Positions 8,485-18,129 are shown, counted from the stretch's first letter. The stretch: 64,000 nt of DNA from an uncultured Prevotella sp. (GCA_902798285.1 CADBVZ010000005.1:62001-126000); one strand, 5' to 3'. Notes: generated by a model not told the origin, from the letters alone. A program made the numbers and translations.

Positions 8485-10542
8485 ATGAATATGAGACGTT
8501 TTACGGCCATCATTTGCCTTTTAACTGGTTTTATGGGCACAGCTTTTGCCCAGAGTGGGTATCCCTATACCCAAGTTCCGTTCACCTCTGTAAAGATTAC
8601 GCCAGGTACCTTCTGGGGCGATCGCATCCGTGCTGCCCGTGAGGTAACTATTCCGCTGGCATTCTCGAAATGCGAGAGCGAACATCGTTACAAAAACTTC
8701 GAGATGGCGGCCTATACGCTCCAGCACCCAGGTCATCCTGGCTTGCAAACTCCAGAATGGAATGTTGCTAAGTTCATGGGCTTCTCGTTCGACGATACTG
8801 ACGTCTATAAGACCATCGAGGGTGCCAGCTATGTGCTCCAGACCTTTCCTGACGCTAAGTTGAAGGCTTATATCGACTCTGTGCTCGATGTGGTGGGCGC
8901 TGCCCAGGAGTCTGATGGCTACCTCTATACTGCTCGTACCATTAACCCAGAGCATCCACACGGATGGGCTGCTGATAAGCGTTGGGCTGCAGAGGAACAT
9001 GCAAGTCACGAGCTTTACAACTTGGGTCACATGGTCGATGCTGCTTGTGCTCACTATCAGGCTACTGGTTCGGATAAGTTCCTGAACATTGCCAAGCGTT
9101 ATGCCGATTGTGTCATCAAGGAGGTTGGTGCTGGCGAAGGTCAGGCTTGTGTGGTGCCAGGTCATCAGATTGCTGAAATGGCTCTGGCTCGTCTTTATGT
9201 GCTTACTGGCGAAAAGAAATACCTCGATGAGGCCAAGTTCCTGCTCGACTATCGTGGCAAGACGAAGATCAAGAATATCTATTCGCAGAGCGACAAGCCT
9301 GTGGTAGACCAGACGGAAGCTTGGGGCCACGCCGTTCGTGCTGGTTATATGTATGCTGGTATGGCCGATGTGGCTGCCCTCTTAGGCGATTCCACTTATA
9401 TCAAGGCCATAGATACCATTTACGAGAACATCGTCAGCAAGAAGTATTACCTCACAGGTGGTGTTGGCGCTCGTCATCAGGGCGAGGCTTTTGGAGCCGA
9501 CTATGAGTTGCCCAACCTCACTGCCTACAACGAAACCTGTGCTGCCATCTCTATGGTGTACCTCTTCGAACGTATGTTCCTGCTTCATGGCGATGCCAAA
9601 TACATTGATTGCCTCGAGCGTACCTTATATAATGGTGTGATCAGTGGTATGAGTGTCGATGGTGGTAAGTTCTTCTATCCCAATCCTCTGTCGAGCGATG
9701 GACACTACCGTTTCAATGCCGACAACACTATGACACGTCAGCCTTGGTTTGGTTGCGCTTGTTGCCCATCGAACCTATGTCGCTTCATCCCCTCAATGCC
9801 TGGCTATGTATATGGTGTTCGCAACAATAACCTTTACGTGAACCTCTTTGCTGCCAATACGGCTACTATCAAGGTAAATGGCAAGGATGTGACACTCGAG
9901 GAAACCACCCAATATCCTTGGGATGGCGACATCAGCATCAAGGTGCTGCAGAACAAGGCCAAACAGTTTAATATGCTTGTCCGAATCCCTGGATGGGTAC
10001 AGAGCAAGGTGGTGCCCAGCGATCTCTATGCGTTCAACGACGATATCTTCAGTACCTATGAGGTTAGTGTCAACGGACAGCGTGTAGAGGGTGAACTCGA
10101 GAATGGTTACCTCGTTATTAATCGCAATTGGAAGAAGGGCGATGTTATTCGTATCCACTTCGATATGCCTGTTCGTACAGTCGTTGCCAATCCTCGTGTT
10201 TCTGACGATCGTGGACGTATTGCCGTAGAACGTGGACCATTGGTTTATTGTGCAGAATGGGCTGATAATGAGGGCATCAATCCTCATCATCTGTTGCTGG
10301 CTCGTCAGCCAAAATTTGAGGTGGAGGCAAGCTATGGCATCCAGAACACAGAGGGCGATGGTAAGACCTTCAATGTTACAGCCATCACAGCCCAGGCCCA
10401 GGAGGCTAGCGTAACTCCTGAAGGCAAACTCACAGCTAAGGATGTTCGCGTAAAGCTCATTCCATATTATGCCTGGAACCATCGAGGTGCAGGCAAGATG
10501 GATGTATGGCTCGCTCGCAGCCTCAGTGGACTAGAGGATTAA
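8485..10542 (+). CDS. GH127 beta-L-arabinofuranosidase
   Basis: The 685-residue secreted protein has a signal peptide (about residues 1-22, cleaved after A-F-A) and belongs to GH127, formerly DUF1680. The hallmark residues are present: N-E-T-C gives Glu350 and Cys352, and G-C-A-C-C gives Cys424, Cys426 and Cys427. In the characterised bifidobacterial enzyme equivalents of these residues bind zinc and supply the cysteine nucleophile. An (alpha/alpha)6 barrel is followed from about residue 470 by beta-sandwich domains. GH127 enzymes cleave beta-L-arabinofuranosides, as in the hydroxyproline-linked arabino-oligosaccharides of extensins or in rhamnogalacturonan-II. Next to two alpha-specific GH51 enzymes it widens the locus to both anomers of arabinofuranose. 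Confidence 0.93.
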   Translation: MNMRRFTAIICLLTGFMGTAFAQSGYPYTQVPFTSVKITPGTFWGDRIRAAREVTIPLAFSKCESEHRYKNFEMAAYTLQHPGHPGLQTPEWNVAKFMGFSFDDTDVYKTIEGASYVLQTFPDAKLKAYIDSVLDVVGAAQESDGYLYTARTINPEHPHGWAADKRWAAEEHASHELYNLGHMVDAACAHYQATGSDKFLNIAKRYADCVIKEVGAGEGQACVVPGHQIAEMALARLYVLTGEKKYLDEAKFLLDYRGKTKIKNIYSQSDKPVVDQTEAWGHAVRAGYMYAGMADVAALLGDSTYIKAIDTIYENIVSKKYYLTGGVGARHQGEAFGADYELPNLTAYNETCAAISMVYLFERMFLLHGDAKYIDCLERTLYNGVISGMSVDGGKFFYPNPLSSDGHYRFNADNTMTRQPWFGCACCPSNLCRFIPSMPGYVYGVRNNNLYVNLFAANTATIKVNGKDVTLEETTQYPWDGDISIKVLQNKAKQFNMLVRIPGWVQSKVVPSDLYAFNDDIFSTYEVSVNGQRVEGELENGYLVINRNWKKGDVIRIHFDMPVRTVVANPRVSDDRGRIAVERGPLVYCAEWADNEGINPHHLLLARQPKFEVEASYGIQNTEGDGKTFNVTAITAQAQEASVTPEGKLTAKDVRVKLIPYYAWNHRGAGKMDVWLARSLSGLED

Positions 10543-10551
10543 TTGTTTAAT

Positions 10552-10583
10552 ATCAAAGCCCTCGCGATTGCGGGGGCTTTGAT
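10552..10583 (+). terminator. Rho-independent terminator after GH127
   Basis: A long stem ATCAAAGCCC/GGGCTTTGAT (10552-10561 and 10574-10583) with an inner CGC/GCG stem, followed by a T-rich stretch. Confidence 0.85.
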
Positions 10584-10644
10584 TGTTTATAATATGTCGA
10601 AATTGCTTTACATAAGATGGCAATGAGATTTATTCCCTACAACA

Positions 10645-10726
10645 ACCTCGGAGTAAACTCAGACTTTCCTCCGAGTAAAGTGGAGGTTTACTCCGAGGAA
10701 AGTCCGACTTTACTCCGACTAAAGTT
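10645..10726. repeat. Dispersed TTTACTCCGAGGAAAGT-type repeat, copy A
   Basis: The stretch contains several head-to-head copies of a CTCCGAG/CTCGGAG core. The 18-mer at 10687-10704 and the 17-mer at 10709-10725 recur identically, in the same order and with the same 4-base spacing, at 53001-53018 and 53023-53039. A related form occurs inside the GH92 gene at 23798-23852. Confidence 0.85.
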
Positions 10727-10909
10727 CCACCCCTCCAAACCGCCCATTTTTAGGCACTTTTAGTGACTAAATTGCCATCTCTGAATATTGTTTACAAACC
10801 CTTCATCACCTCCGTTTTGTCCTAGCGAAATCTACCCATTTTTACATAGGTTTCAATCAAATCCGAAAGTAGGCAGCATCTTGGAAATACAAAGAAAAAC
10901 AAGTTTTCC

Positions 10910-10941
10910 TTTGGTTTTTTGCCTAAATTCCTGTAATTTTG
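10910..10941 (+). promoter_or_regulatory. metG promoter
   Basis: TTTG (10910-10913), 20 bases, TAATTTTG (10934-10941); the start codon follows 34 bases later. Confidence 0.8.
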
Positions 10942-10975
10942 CAGCCAAATTAGAATAAATACGTATTTATAAGGA

Positions 10976-13042
10976 ATGGAACACAAGACTTTTAAGCGTA
11001 CGACGGTGACGTCGGCGCTTCCCTACGCTAATGGCGGCGTACATATCGGACACCTGGCTGGTGTATATGTACCTGCTGATATTTATGTGCGCTATCTTCG
11101 TCTGAAGAAGCGCGAAGTGCTGTTTATTGGAGGTAGCGATGAGCATGGTGTGCCCATCACAGTTCGTGCACGTAAGGAGGGTATCACACCTCAGGATGTG
11201 GTTGACCGCTATCATAAGATGATTAAGGACTCGTTCGAGGAGTTTGGAATCTCGTTCGATATCTATAGCCGTACTACCAGCGAGACTCATCATAAGTTTG
11301 CTGCCGAGTGGTTTAAGAAACTCTACGACGAGGGCAAGCTGACTGAGGAGACTACTGAGCAGCTTTACGATGAGGAGGCTAAGCAGTTCCTGGCCGATCG
11401 TTATGTAACTGGTGAGTGTCCACATTGCCACAACGAGGGTGCCTATGGCGATCAGTGCGAGAAGTGTGGAAGAGATTTGAGTCCTACAGAGCTGATTAAT
11501 CCTAAGTCTACTATCTCTGGTTCAACTCCAGTACTGAAGAAGACCAAGAACTGGTATCTGCCTCTGAATGAGTATCAGGACTGGTTGAAGCAGTGGATTC
11601 TGGAGGAGCATAAAGAGTGGCGTCCAAACGTATACGGACAATGTAAGTCTTGGCTGGATATGGATCTCCAGCCTCGTGCTATGACTCGCGACTTGGATTG
11701 GGGTATCCCCGTACCTGTAAAGGATGCAGAAGGAAAAGTGCTCTATGTTTGGTTTGATGCGCCTATCGGCTATGTATCAAACACCAAGGAGCTTTGCGAG
11801 AAGGAGCCCGAGAAGTGGGGCAACTGGGAGAAGTGGTGGCAGGATGAGGATACTCGTCTGGTTCATTTCATCGGTAAGGACAATATCGTGTTCCACTGCA
11901 TCATATTCCCTGTTATGATGAAGGCTCACGGCAAGTATATCATGCCTGATAACGTTCCTGCTAACGAGTTCCTGAACCTTGAGAACGATAAGATTTCAAC
12001 CTCACGCAACTGGGCTGTATGGCTCCACGAGTATCTGGTAGATATGCCTGGCAAGCAGGATGTATTGCGCTATGTACTGACAGCCAACGCTCCTGAGACT
12101 AAGGATAATAACTTCACTTGGAAGGATTTCCAGGATCGTAATAACAACGAGCTCGTAGCTGTTTATGGCAACTTTGTGAATCGTGCCCTCCAGCTCACCA
12201 AGAAGTATTGGAATGGTGTGGTTCCTGCTTGTGGCGAACTGCAAGATGTAGATAAGCAGGCTCTTGAGGAGTTTAAGGATGTAAAGGCTAAGGTTGAGGC
12301 TCTGCTGGAGCAGTTCAAGTTCCGCGATGCCCAGTTCGAGGCTATGAACCTGGCTCGTATCGGCAATCGCTATATCACAGAATGCGAGCCTTGGAAGGTT
12401 TGGAAGACTGATCCCAAGCGTTGTGAGACCATCCTGAACATCTGCTTGCAGTTGACAGCTAACCTGGCTATCGCCTTCGAGCCATTCCTGCCATTCAGCA
12501 GCAAGAAGCTTCGCGAGATGCTGAATATCGACAGCTTCGAATGGGAGCAGTTGGGTTCTACTGATCTCCTGAAGGCTGGTCATCAGTTGGGTGAGCCTGC
12601 ATTGCTTTTCGAGAAGATCGAAGATGAGGTGATTCAGAAGCAGCTCGACAAGCTTGAGGCTACCAAGAAGGCCAATGAAGCCGCAGCCTATAAGGCAGCT
12701 CCGATAAAGGATACTGTATCATTTGAGGAGTTCGAGAAGCTCGACATCCGTGTAGGTCTGGTTAAGGATTGTCAGAAGGTTAAGAAGAGTAAGAAACTCC
12801 TGCAGTTTACCATCGACGATGGTTCTGGCACTGATCGTACCATCTGCTCAGGTATCGCTGCATTCTATGAGAATCCTGAGGAGCTCATTGGTAAGCGCAT
12901 CCTCTTTGTGGCCAACTTCGCCCCTCGCACCATGATGGGTATCGAGAGTCAGGGTATGATTCTGAGTGCCGTTGATGCTGACGAGAGCCTGAGTGTGGTA
13001 ACAACCACCAAGGACGTGAAGCCAGGCAGTCAGGTAGGATAA
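10976..13042 (+). CDS. metG: Methionyl-tRNA synthetase
   Basis: The 688-residue cytoplasmic enzyme charges tRNA-Met with methionine. The class I signature H-I-G-H is at residues 23-26 and the second signature reads K-I-S-T-S from Lys339 in place of K-M-S-K-S. A zinc-knuckle insertion with two Cys-x-x-Cys pairs starts at Cys148. The anticodon-binding helical domain follows, then a lysine/alanine-rich linker and a C-terminal OB-fold tRNA-binding (EMAP-II/Trbp111-like) domain over roughly the last 110 residues, so this is the long dimeric form. It has its own promoter and terminator; a tRNA with a CAU anticodon is coded far away at 60417. Confidence 0.97.
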   Translation: MEHKTFKRTTVTSALPYANGGVHIGHLAGVYVPADIYVRYLRLKKREVLFIGGSDEHGVPITVRARKEGITPQDVVDRYHKMIKDSFEEFGISFDIYSRTTSETHHKFAAEWFKKLYDEGKLTEETTEQLYDEEAKQFLADRYVTGECPHCHNEGAYGDQCEKCGRDLSPTELINPKSTISGSTPVLKKTKNWYLPLNEYQDWLKQWILEEHKEWRPNVYGQCKSWLDMDLQPRAMTRDLDWGIPVPVKDAEGKVLYVWFDAPIGYVSNTKELCEKEPEKWGNWEKWWQDEDTRLVHFIGKDNIVFHCIIFPVMMKAHGKYIMPDNVPANEFLNLENDKISTSRNWAVWLHEYLVDMPGKQDVLRYVLTANAPETKDNNFTWKDFQDRNNNELVAVYGNFVNRALQLTKKYWNGVVPACGELQDVDKQALEEFKDVKAKVEALLEQFKFRDAQFEAMNLARIGNRYITECEPWKVWKTDPKRCETILNICLQLTANLAIAFEPFLPFSSKKLREMLNIDSFEWEQLGSTDLLKAGHQLGEPALLFEKIEDEVIQKQLDKLEATKKANEAAAYKAAPIKDTVSFEEFEKLDIRVGLVKDCQKVKKSKKLLQFTIDDGSGTDRTICSGIAAFYENPEELIGKRILFVANFAPRTMMGIESQGMILSAVDADESLSVVTTTKDVKPGSQVG

Positions 13043-13052
13043 ATCAAATAAG

Positions 13053-13085
13053 AAGACCCTCCCTCGAAAAAGCGGAGGGTCTTTT
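13053..13085 (+). terminator. Rho-independent terminator after metG
   Basis: A 10-bp stem AAGACCCTCC/GGAGGGTCTT (13053-13062 and 13074-13083) is followed by TTTT. The flippase gene starts only a few bases later with no recognisable promoter, so read-through may drive the glycan operon. Confidence 0.85.
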
Positions 13086-13093
13086 GCTAAAAT

Positions 13094-14545
13094 ATGGCAG
13101 AGTCATTAAAGGCAAAGACAGCAAAGGGCCTCTTCTGGGGTGGCATGAACAACGGCATACAGCAGTTGCTCGGACTCATCTTTGGTATCATTCTTGGACG
13201 TCTGCTCAATCCATCCGATTATGGTCTTATAGCCATGATTACCATCTTCTCGCTGATAGCAACAGCTCTGCAGAACAGTGGTTTCTCCACAGCGTTGGTC
13301 AACGAGAAAGAACCCAAAGCCAGCGACTATAATGCAGTCTTCTGGTTCAATATTTTAATGGGAGGTGTCATTTATCTGACGCTTTTCTTCTCAGCCCCCT
13401 TGATTGCTGCCTATTATGATGAGCCTCGATTGGTAGCATTGTGTCGTTATGCCTTTATCGGCCTGTTATTCAGTTGCTCTGGTGTGGCACAGGCAGCTTA
13501 TCTTTATAAGAATCTCAGAGCCAAACAGCTGGCAAAGGCTAGCATTATTGCCACGATTCTTTCGAATAGTGTGGCTGCCATCATGGCTTGGCAAGGCTTT
13601 TCTTATTGGAGTCTGGCCACACAGACTAACCTCTTTATATTGATATCCACCTTGCTGCGTTGGCACTATAGCGATTGGCGCCCTACGTGGAAGGTTGATT
13701 TCTCGTTTGTTCGAAAGGTTTTTCCATTCAGTGTCAAGATTCTCATTAGCGATGTGTTGACCCATGTGAATAATAATGTGATGAATATGCTGCTGGGTCG
13801 ATACTTCAGTGCACACGATACAGGAAACTACAATCAGGCCTATCAGTGGAACAACAAGTGTACATCGCTTATACAGGGTATGGTGAAACAGGTGGATCAA
13901 ACGGTACTGGTAAGTGTTAGGGATGATCGAGAGCGCCAACTGGCTGTATTGCGAAAAATGGTACGTTTTGCAGCTTTCATCTCCTTCCCCTTGCTATTGG
14001 GATTCGGCCTGGTAGCCAAGGAGTTTATTGTGCTGGCTATTGGTGAGAAGTGGCTCATATCGGCCCAATACCTGCAGTGGATATGTGTTTGTGGTGCAGT
14101 ATTACCCATCAGCACACTCATGGCTGATTTCCTGATTAGTCGAGGAAAGTCGGGCACGTTTATGGGTTGTACGTTAGCGTTAGGATTGCTCCAGATTATA
14201 GCTATGCTCACGCTTTATCCTTACGGCATCGCCATGATGGTGAAGACTTATGTGGCACTCAATCTCCTTTGGCTGTTTGTATGGTTCTTCTTTGCCAGCA
14301 AGGATACCACTTATACATGGCTGCTTATGCTCAAGGATATTGTACCTTTTGCTTTGGCAGCAGTAGGTGTGATGATGGCTACTGGCTACATCACATCATC
14401 CATAGCAAACCTGTGGCTGCTGCTCATCAGCAGAGTCATATTGGCTACACTACTCTATTATGCCGTGATGCGACTGGCTGGTGCGCAGATACTAAGGGAG
14501 ACGACAGATTTTATTATGAACAAAATCAAAAAAAATAAGATATGA
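13094..14545 (+). CDS. Polysaccharide flippase (Wzx/WzxC-like, MOP superfamily)
   Basis: The 483-residue integral membrane protein has about 12-14 hydrophobic segments and the N-terminal pattern K-G-L-F-W-G-G followed by L-G-R-L-L-N-P-S-D-Y-G-L that marks lipopolysaccharide/polysaccharide exporters of the PST/WzxC group. Such proteins flip undecaprenyl-linked repeat units to the periplasmic face of the inner membrane. It is the first of five genes joined by short overlaps; its TGA overlaps the ATG of the cytidylyltransferase by 4 bases, which suggests translational coupling. No polymerase (Wzy) or initiating transferase is nearby, so the operon may decorate a glycan built elsewhere. Confidence 0.85.
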   Translation: MAESLKAKTAKGLFWGGMNNGIQQLLGLIFGIILGRLLNPSDYGLIAMITIFSLIATALQNSGFSTALVNEKEPKASDYNAVFWFNILMGGVIYLTLFFSAPLIAAYYDEPRLVALCRYAFIGLLFSCSGVAQAAYLYKNLRAKQLAKASIIATILSNSVAAIMAWQGFSYWSLATQTNLFILISTLLRWHYSDWRPTWKVDFSFVRKVFPFSVKILISDVLTHVNNNVMNMLLGRYFSAHDTGNYNQAYQWNNKCTSLIQGMVKQVDQTVLVSVRDDRERQLAVLRKMVRFAAFISFPLLLGFGLVAKEFIVLAIGEKWLISAQYLQWICVCGAVLPISTLMADFLISRGKSGTFMGCTLALGLLQIIAMLTLYPYGIAMMVKTYVALNLLWLFVWFFFASKDTTYTWLLMLKDIVPFALAAVGVMMATGYITSSIANLWLLLISRVILATLLYYAVMRLAGAQILRETTDFIMNKIKKNKI

Positions 14546-15264
14546 ACTATGCCTTGATTATTGCCGGAGGCTCTGGAAACAGAATGGGACAGGATATTCC
14601 CAAGCAGTTTATCAACGTTTACGATAAGCCTGTACTCATCTATACATTGGAGAGTTTTCAGCGTCATCCGATGATAGATGCTATCGATGTAGTTTGTCTA
14701 GATGGTTGGCACGATGTGCTAAGGGCCTATGCCAACCAGTTCAACATCACGAAGCTGCAGGATGTGGTATCAGGTGGCAAGAGTGCTCAGGAGAGCATCC
14801 GAAATGGTGTGTTCCATTTGGAAGCAAAGGCGAAGGCTGATGATATCATCATTATTCACGATGGCATCCGTCCTTTGGTGGATGATACCGTATTGACTGA
14901 TGTCATCCAAAAAGCGATACAATATGGTAATGGTGTAACATCCTTACCTTACAACGAGCAGATATTTATCGTGAATCCTGATGATGAGACCACGACGAAA
15001 CAGTATATTCCTCGTGAGACTTTGCGACGTGTGTCAACGCCTCAGGCCTATCAGTTCCAGAAACTCGATACTGCTTATCATGAAGCTTTCGAGAAGGGGA
15101 TTGGTATTCATGGCTCATCATATACTAATACGATGATGGTAGAACTGGGTGAGATACTGCATTTTGCTGCAGGATCGGATAAGAACATCAAACTGACTAC
15201 TAAGGACGATCTGGAGATGTTCAAGGGTTATATGAATATGGATAAGGACACATGGCTGAAGTAA
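14542..15264 (+). CDS. IspD/TarI-like cytidylyltransferase
   Basis: The 240-residue cytoplasmic enzyme is of the IspD family, which joins CTP to a polyol phosphate. The nucleotide-binding loop A-G-G-S-G-N-R-M at residues 8-15 and K-Q-F at 21-23 are in place, as are the I-H-D-G-I-R-P block near residues 106-112 and the R-V-S-T-P-Q-A-Y block near residues 167-174. The family includes IspD of the methylerythritol phosphate pathway and TarI/Bcs1 enzymes that make CDP-ribitol. Placement between a flippase and LicD genes, with no other isoprenoid gene near, favours a role in making a CDP-activated polyol for surface glycan, as in many Bacteroides capsule loci. The exact polyol cannot be told. Confidence 0.8.
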   Translation: MNYALIIAGGSGNRMGQDIPKQFINVYDKPVLIYTLESFQRHPMIDAIDVVCLDGWHDVLRAYANQFNITKLQDVVSGGKSAQESIRNGVFHLEAKAKADDIIIIHDGIRPLVDDTVLTDVIQKAIQYGNGVTSLPYNEQIFIVNPDDETTTKQYIPRETLRRVSTPQAYQFQKLDTAYHEAFEKGIGIHGSSYTNTMMVELGEILHFAAGSDKNIKLTTKDDLEMFKGYMNMDKDTWLK

Positions 15265-16304
15265 CATCACTCAATAAGAAGCATCCCCTTTATCAGGAGG
15301 ATCTGGAGCATATCACTCAGGTGAGTGGTATTAATCGTCTTGATGGCAAATCGTTTATGATTACTGGTGCCACAGGATTAATAGGTGTGTGTCTGATAGA
15401 TGCCCTGATGCATCTGAATCAGAAAGGTGCCAACATAAGTATCTACGCCTTGGGTCGTAGTCGTGAAAAGGCTGCCTTGCGACTTGGTGAATACTTTGAG
15501 GACAGCCACTTCCATTTTGTGGAGCATGAGGCTTCAGAGTCGCTTTTAGACTTGCCCAATGTAGATGTGATTATTCCTTTGGCATCGAATACGCATCCTT
15601 TGGCTTATTCAAAGTACCCGATTGAGACCATCAATATCAATGTGAAAGGTGCAGAACAGGCGCTTGAGAAAGCTTTGGCTTGTGGTGCTATGGTGCTTTA
15701 TCCTTCAACAGTTGAGGTGTATGGTAATGCTCGTGATGATGATGATTTCACTGAGGACTATACAGGCAAACTGAATTTGGCCAATGCACGTGCTTGTTAT
15801 CCAGAGTCTAAGCGACTGAGCGAAGCTCTTTGTCAGTCGTATATCGCTGAGCGAGGTGTTCAGGTAAAAATAGTAAGACTGAGTCGTGTGTTTGGTCCTA
15901 CCATGCTGATGAGTGATAGCAAAGCCTCGTCGCAATTCATCCAAAAGGCTTTGGCTGGTGAGGATATCGTACTGAAGAGTAAAGGCGAACAGCTCTTTTC
16001 ATACACCTATACAGCTGATGCTGTAAGCGCTATGCTGCATGTCTTGCTGCATGGTGAGGAAGGTGTGGCTTATAACATTTCTGCCGAAATGTGTAATGTC
16101 CGCCTGAAAGACTTTGCACAGATTTGTGCGGAATGGGCACAGAAGCAGGTTGTTTTTGACTTGCCATCAGAGACAGAGCAAAAGGGCTTTTCAATAGCTA
16201 TGCGAGCCATCCTCGATAATACTCGTTTGAAGGGTCTTGATTGGCGTCCTCAGTATACGATGAAGGATGCTGTGTGTAGAACATTATCTATATTAAAGTC
16301 ATGA
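15252..16304 (+). CDS. NAD-dependent epimerase/dehydratase (extended SDR)
   Basis: The 350-residue cytoplasmic protein has the Rossmann motif T-G-A-T-G-L-I-G at residues 38-45 and the catalytic pair Tyr183/Lys187 in Y-P-E-S-K, preceded by P-S-T-V-E-V-Y-G. This is the extended short-chain dehydrogenase fold of UDP-sugar decarboxylases, epimerases and dehydratases. Its start lies 13 bases inside the cytidylyltransferase gene and its end overlaps the LicD gene by 4 bases. In this operon it most likely makes or edits the activated sugar or polyol used by the neighbouring transferases. Whether it acts on an NDP-sugar or reduces a pentulose phosphate, as TarJ does in another fold, is open. Confidence 0.8.
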   Translation: MAEVTSLNKKHPLYQEDLEHITQVSGINRLDGKSFMITGATGLIGVCLIDALMHLNQKGANISIYALGRSREKAALRLGEYFEDSHFHFVEHEASESLLDLPNVDVIIPLASNTHPLAYSKYPIETININVKGAEQALEKALACGAMVLYPSTVEVYGNARDDDDFTEDYTGKLNLANARACYPESKRLSEALCQSYIAERGVQVKIVRLSRVFGPTMLMSDSKASSQFIQKALAGEDIVLKSKGEQLFSYTYTADAVSAMLHVLLHGEEGVAYNISAEMCNVRLKDFAQICAEWAQKQVVFDLPSETEQKGFSIAMRAILDNTRLKGLDWRPQYTMKDAVCRTLSILKS

Positions 16305-17107
16305 ATAATCCCTATCTGCAGAAGTTTAAGGAACAGCAACTGCGTGCTTGTCAACTCAAACAGTTGTCAATCCTCGAAGAGATAGATCGTATCTGTCAGA
16401 AGCATCAGATTGGTTATTGGCTCGACGGAGGAACCCTGTTGGGTGCTGTTCGTCATGGTGGTTTTATTCCTTGGGATGATGATATCGATATCGCCATGCG
16501 TCAGGAGGATCTGGATCGATTTGTCAGTATAGCACCATCAGAACTCCGTGAAGGCCTATTCCTGCAGACACCACAGATAGAACCCCAGTCGAAAGAACCA
16601 ATCGTGAAGGTTCGCGACTTGAATTCATTTTATGTGGAAGGGGCCGATAACTTTGCTGCTGATTATCAGAAAGGTCTTTATGTGGATATCTTTCCTATGG
16701 TCAATTATCCCACACTACCCAAGAAATGGGTGAAGCGTATCACCTTGGGAATCTCTAAGAGTTATTCTATCCTTCACAAAGCTCATTACTATTCCCTGCG
16801 TTCATTTGCTGAGTTCTTCTGGTTTGGTGCTAAGTATGCGATCAATAAATGCCTTTGGAGTCTGCTTTGTGCTATTCGCCCCAAGAATGTATACCTCTCG
16901 AATATCCTGATCAATAATGGCTATGGCATCATGCATCGTCAGGACTCAGTATTCCCATTAGGTACTATCACCTTCGAGGGAAAGACATTCAGAGCACCTT
17001 GCAATCCTGATTCTTATCTGAGCGATCTCTATCGCAACTATATGGAGATTCCGCCTAAGGAGAAGCAAAAGATTCACTCTGTATTCATAATGCCTGAACT
17101 TGTATGA
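16301..17107 (+). CDS. LicD-family phosphotransferase
   Basis: The 268-residue protein carries the LicD signature: W-L-D-G-G-T-L-L-G-A at residues 40-49 followed by I-P-W-D-D-D-I-D-I at 56-64, the acidic metal-binding nucleotidyltransferase-like centre. LicD proteins move phosphocholine, ribitol phosphate or similar groups from a CDP donor to surface glycans; the mammalian relatives FKTN and FKRP use CDP-ribitol. The gene overlaps its neighbours on both sides by 4 bases. Together with the IspD-like gene it suggests that the glycan receives a phospho-polyol or comparable substituent. The tail from about residue 180 is less conserved. Confidence 0.85.
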   Translation: MNNPYLQKFKEQQLRACQLKQLSILEEIDRICQKHQIGYWLDGGTLLGAVRHGGFIPWDDDIDIAMRQEDLDRFVSIAPSELREGLFLQTPQIEPQSKEPIVKVRDLNSFYVEGADNFAADYQKGLYVDIFPMVNYPTLPKKWVKRITLGISKSYSILHKAHYYSLRSFAEFFWFGAKYAINKCLWSLLCAIRPKNVYLSNILINNGYGIMHRQDSVFPLGTITFEGKTFRAPCNPDSYLSDLYRNYMEIPPKEKQKIHSVFIMPELV

Positions 17108-18129
17108 AGCATCCTGCCAAGACTGATATTGCTGTGCTGCTGCTGTTCTTTACTCGCAGCGACACGTTTAAACAGGTATTCGAAGCTGTGCGTCAGGCGC
17201 GACCTTCGAAGCTGTTGCTCTATCAGGATGGTCCTCGTGGAGAGCGCGATATGGCAGGTATCGAGGCTTGTCGTGCTATTGTCAGCGATGAGAACATCGA
17301 CTGGGAATGCGAGGTGCATCGCAACTACTTAGACCATAACGAGGGCTGCGATCCTTCAGGTTTCCGTTCTCATCGTTGGGCTTTCTCCCTGGCGGATAAG
17401 GTGATTGTGTTGGAGGATGATGTGGTGCCTTCGCAATCGTTCTTCCCCTTTTGTAAGGAGATGCTCGACAAGTATGAGCATGATGAACGTGTCTCAATGA
17501 TAGCAGGCTTTAATATCGACGAAGTATCGCCTGATTGTAGCGATAGCTATTTCTTCACATCTGCTTTCTCTATCTGGGGCTGGGCCTCTTGGCGCAGGGT
17601 GGCAGAGCGTTGGGATCCTGATTATGGATTCATGCATGATCCAGAGAAGCGTCAGCGCTTGGAGCGCATTGCCAAGGAGAGAAACTTGCGTAGTGATATG
17701 CTGCAGATGTTCCAAGACCATAGTCAGAGTGGCAAGGAGTATTTCGAGACGATCTACTGGGCAGATATGCTATTGCATGACTCCCTGGCCATCATGCCAG
17801 CGAAGAACCAGATTAACAACATCGGACTGATGGCTGACTCTACCCACTTCTCTGCAGAACTGAAGACCACGCCTCATCGTATCCGCAAGATGTTCACCAT
17901 GCATCGCCATGAGTTGGAATTCCCTCTGAAGCATCCAACAGCTATAGTAGAAAACAAGGCTTATCTGGAGCGACTTTACAAGGCCAATGCCTGGAACCAC
18001 CCATGGATCAAGGTTCAGAATTCACTCGAGGAGCTCTTTCTGAACCTGCGTTATGGAAACTTCCAACATATCCTAAAATCCTTCTTTCGTCGCCTCCGTA
18101 AATGGACAGGCACAGAGAAGCATCGTTAA
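17104..18129 (+). CDS. Glycosyltransferase (GNT-I/GT-A-like)
   Basis: The 341-residue protein has a GT-A type N-terminal half: a start strand V-L-L-L-F-F-T-R near residues 11-18, Y-Q-D-G near residue 40 and the probable metal-binding E-D-D at residues 104-106. The region W-G-W-A-S-W-R-R near residue 157 is common in bacterial capsule glycosyltransferases that resemble N-acetylglucosaminyltransferase I. No signal peptide or membrane segment is seen, so it should work at the cytoplasmic face of the inner membrane. It is the last gene of the five-gene operon and converges with the phosphatase-GH92 gene, the two overlapping by 4 bases at their stop codons; no terminator separates them. Confidence 0.75.
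   Translation: MKHPAKTDIAVLLLFFTRSDTFKQVFEAVRQARPSKLLLYQDGPRGERDMAGIEACRAIVSDENIDWECEVHRNYLDHNEGCDPSGFRSHRWAFSLADKVIVLEDDVVPSQSFFPFCKEMLDKYEHDERVSMIAGFNIDEVSPDCSDSYFFTSAFSIWGWASWRRVAERWDPDYGFMHDPEKRQRLERIAKERNLRSDMLQMFQDHSQSGKEYFETIYWADMLLHDSLAIMPAKNQINNIGLMADSTHFSAELKTTPHRIRKMFTMHRHELEFPLKHPTAIVENKAYLERLYKANAWNHPWIKVQNSLEELFLNLRYGNFQHILKSFFRRLRKWTGTEKHR

Larger units (their letters stand above)
10584..10975. other. Intergenic region between GH127 and metG
   Basis: No gene is visible in this stretch of almost 400 bases. It carries a composite of short palindromic repeats at 10645-10726 and the metG promoter at 10910-10941; nothing else stands out. Confidence 0.7.
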
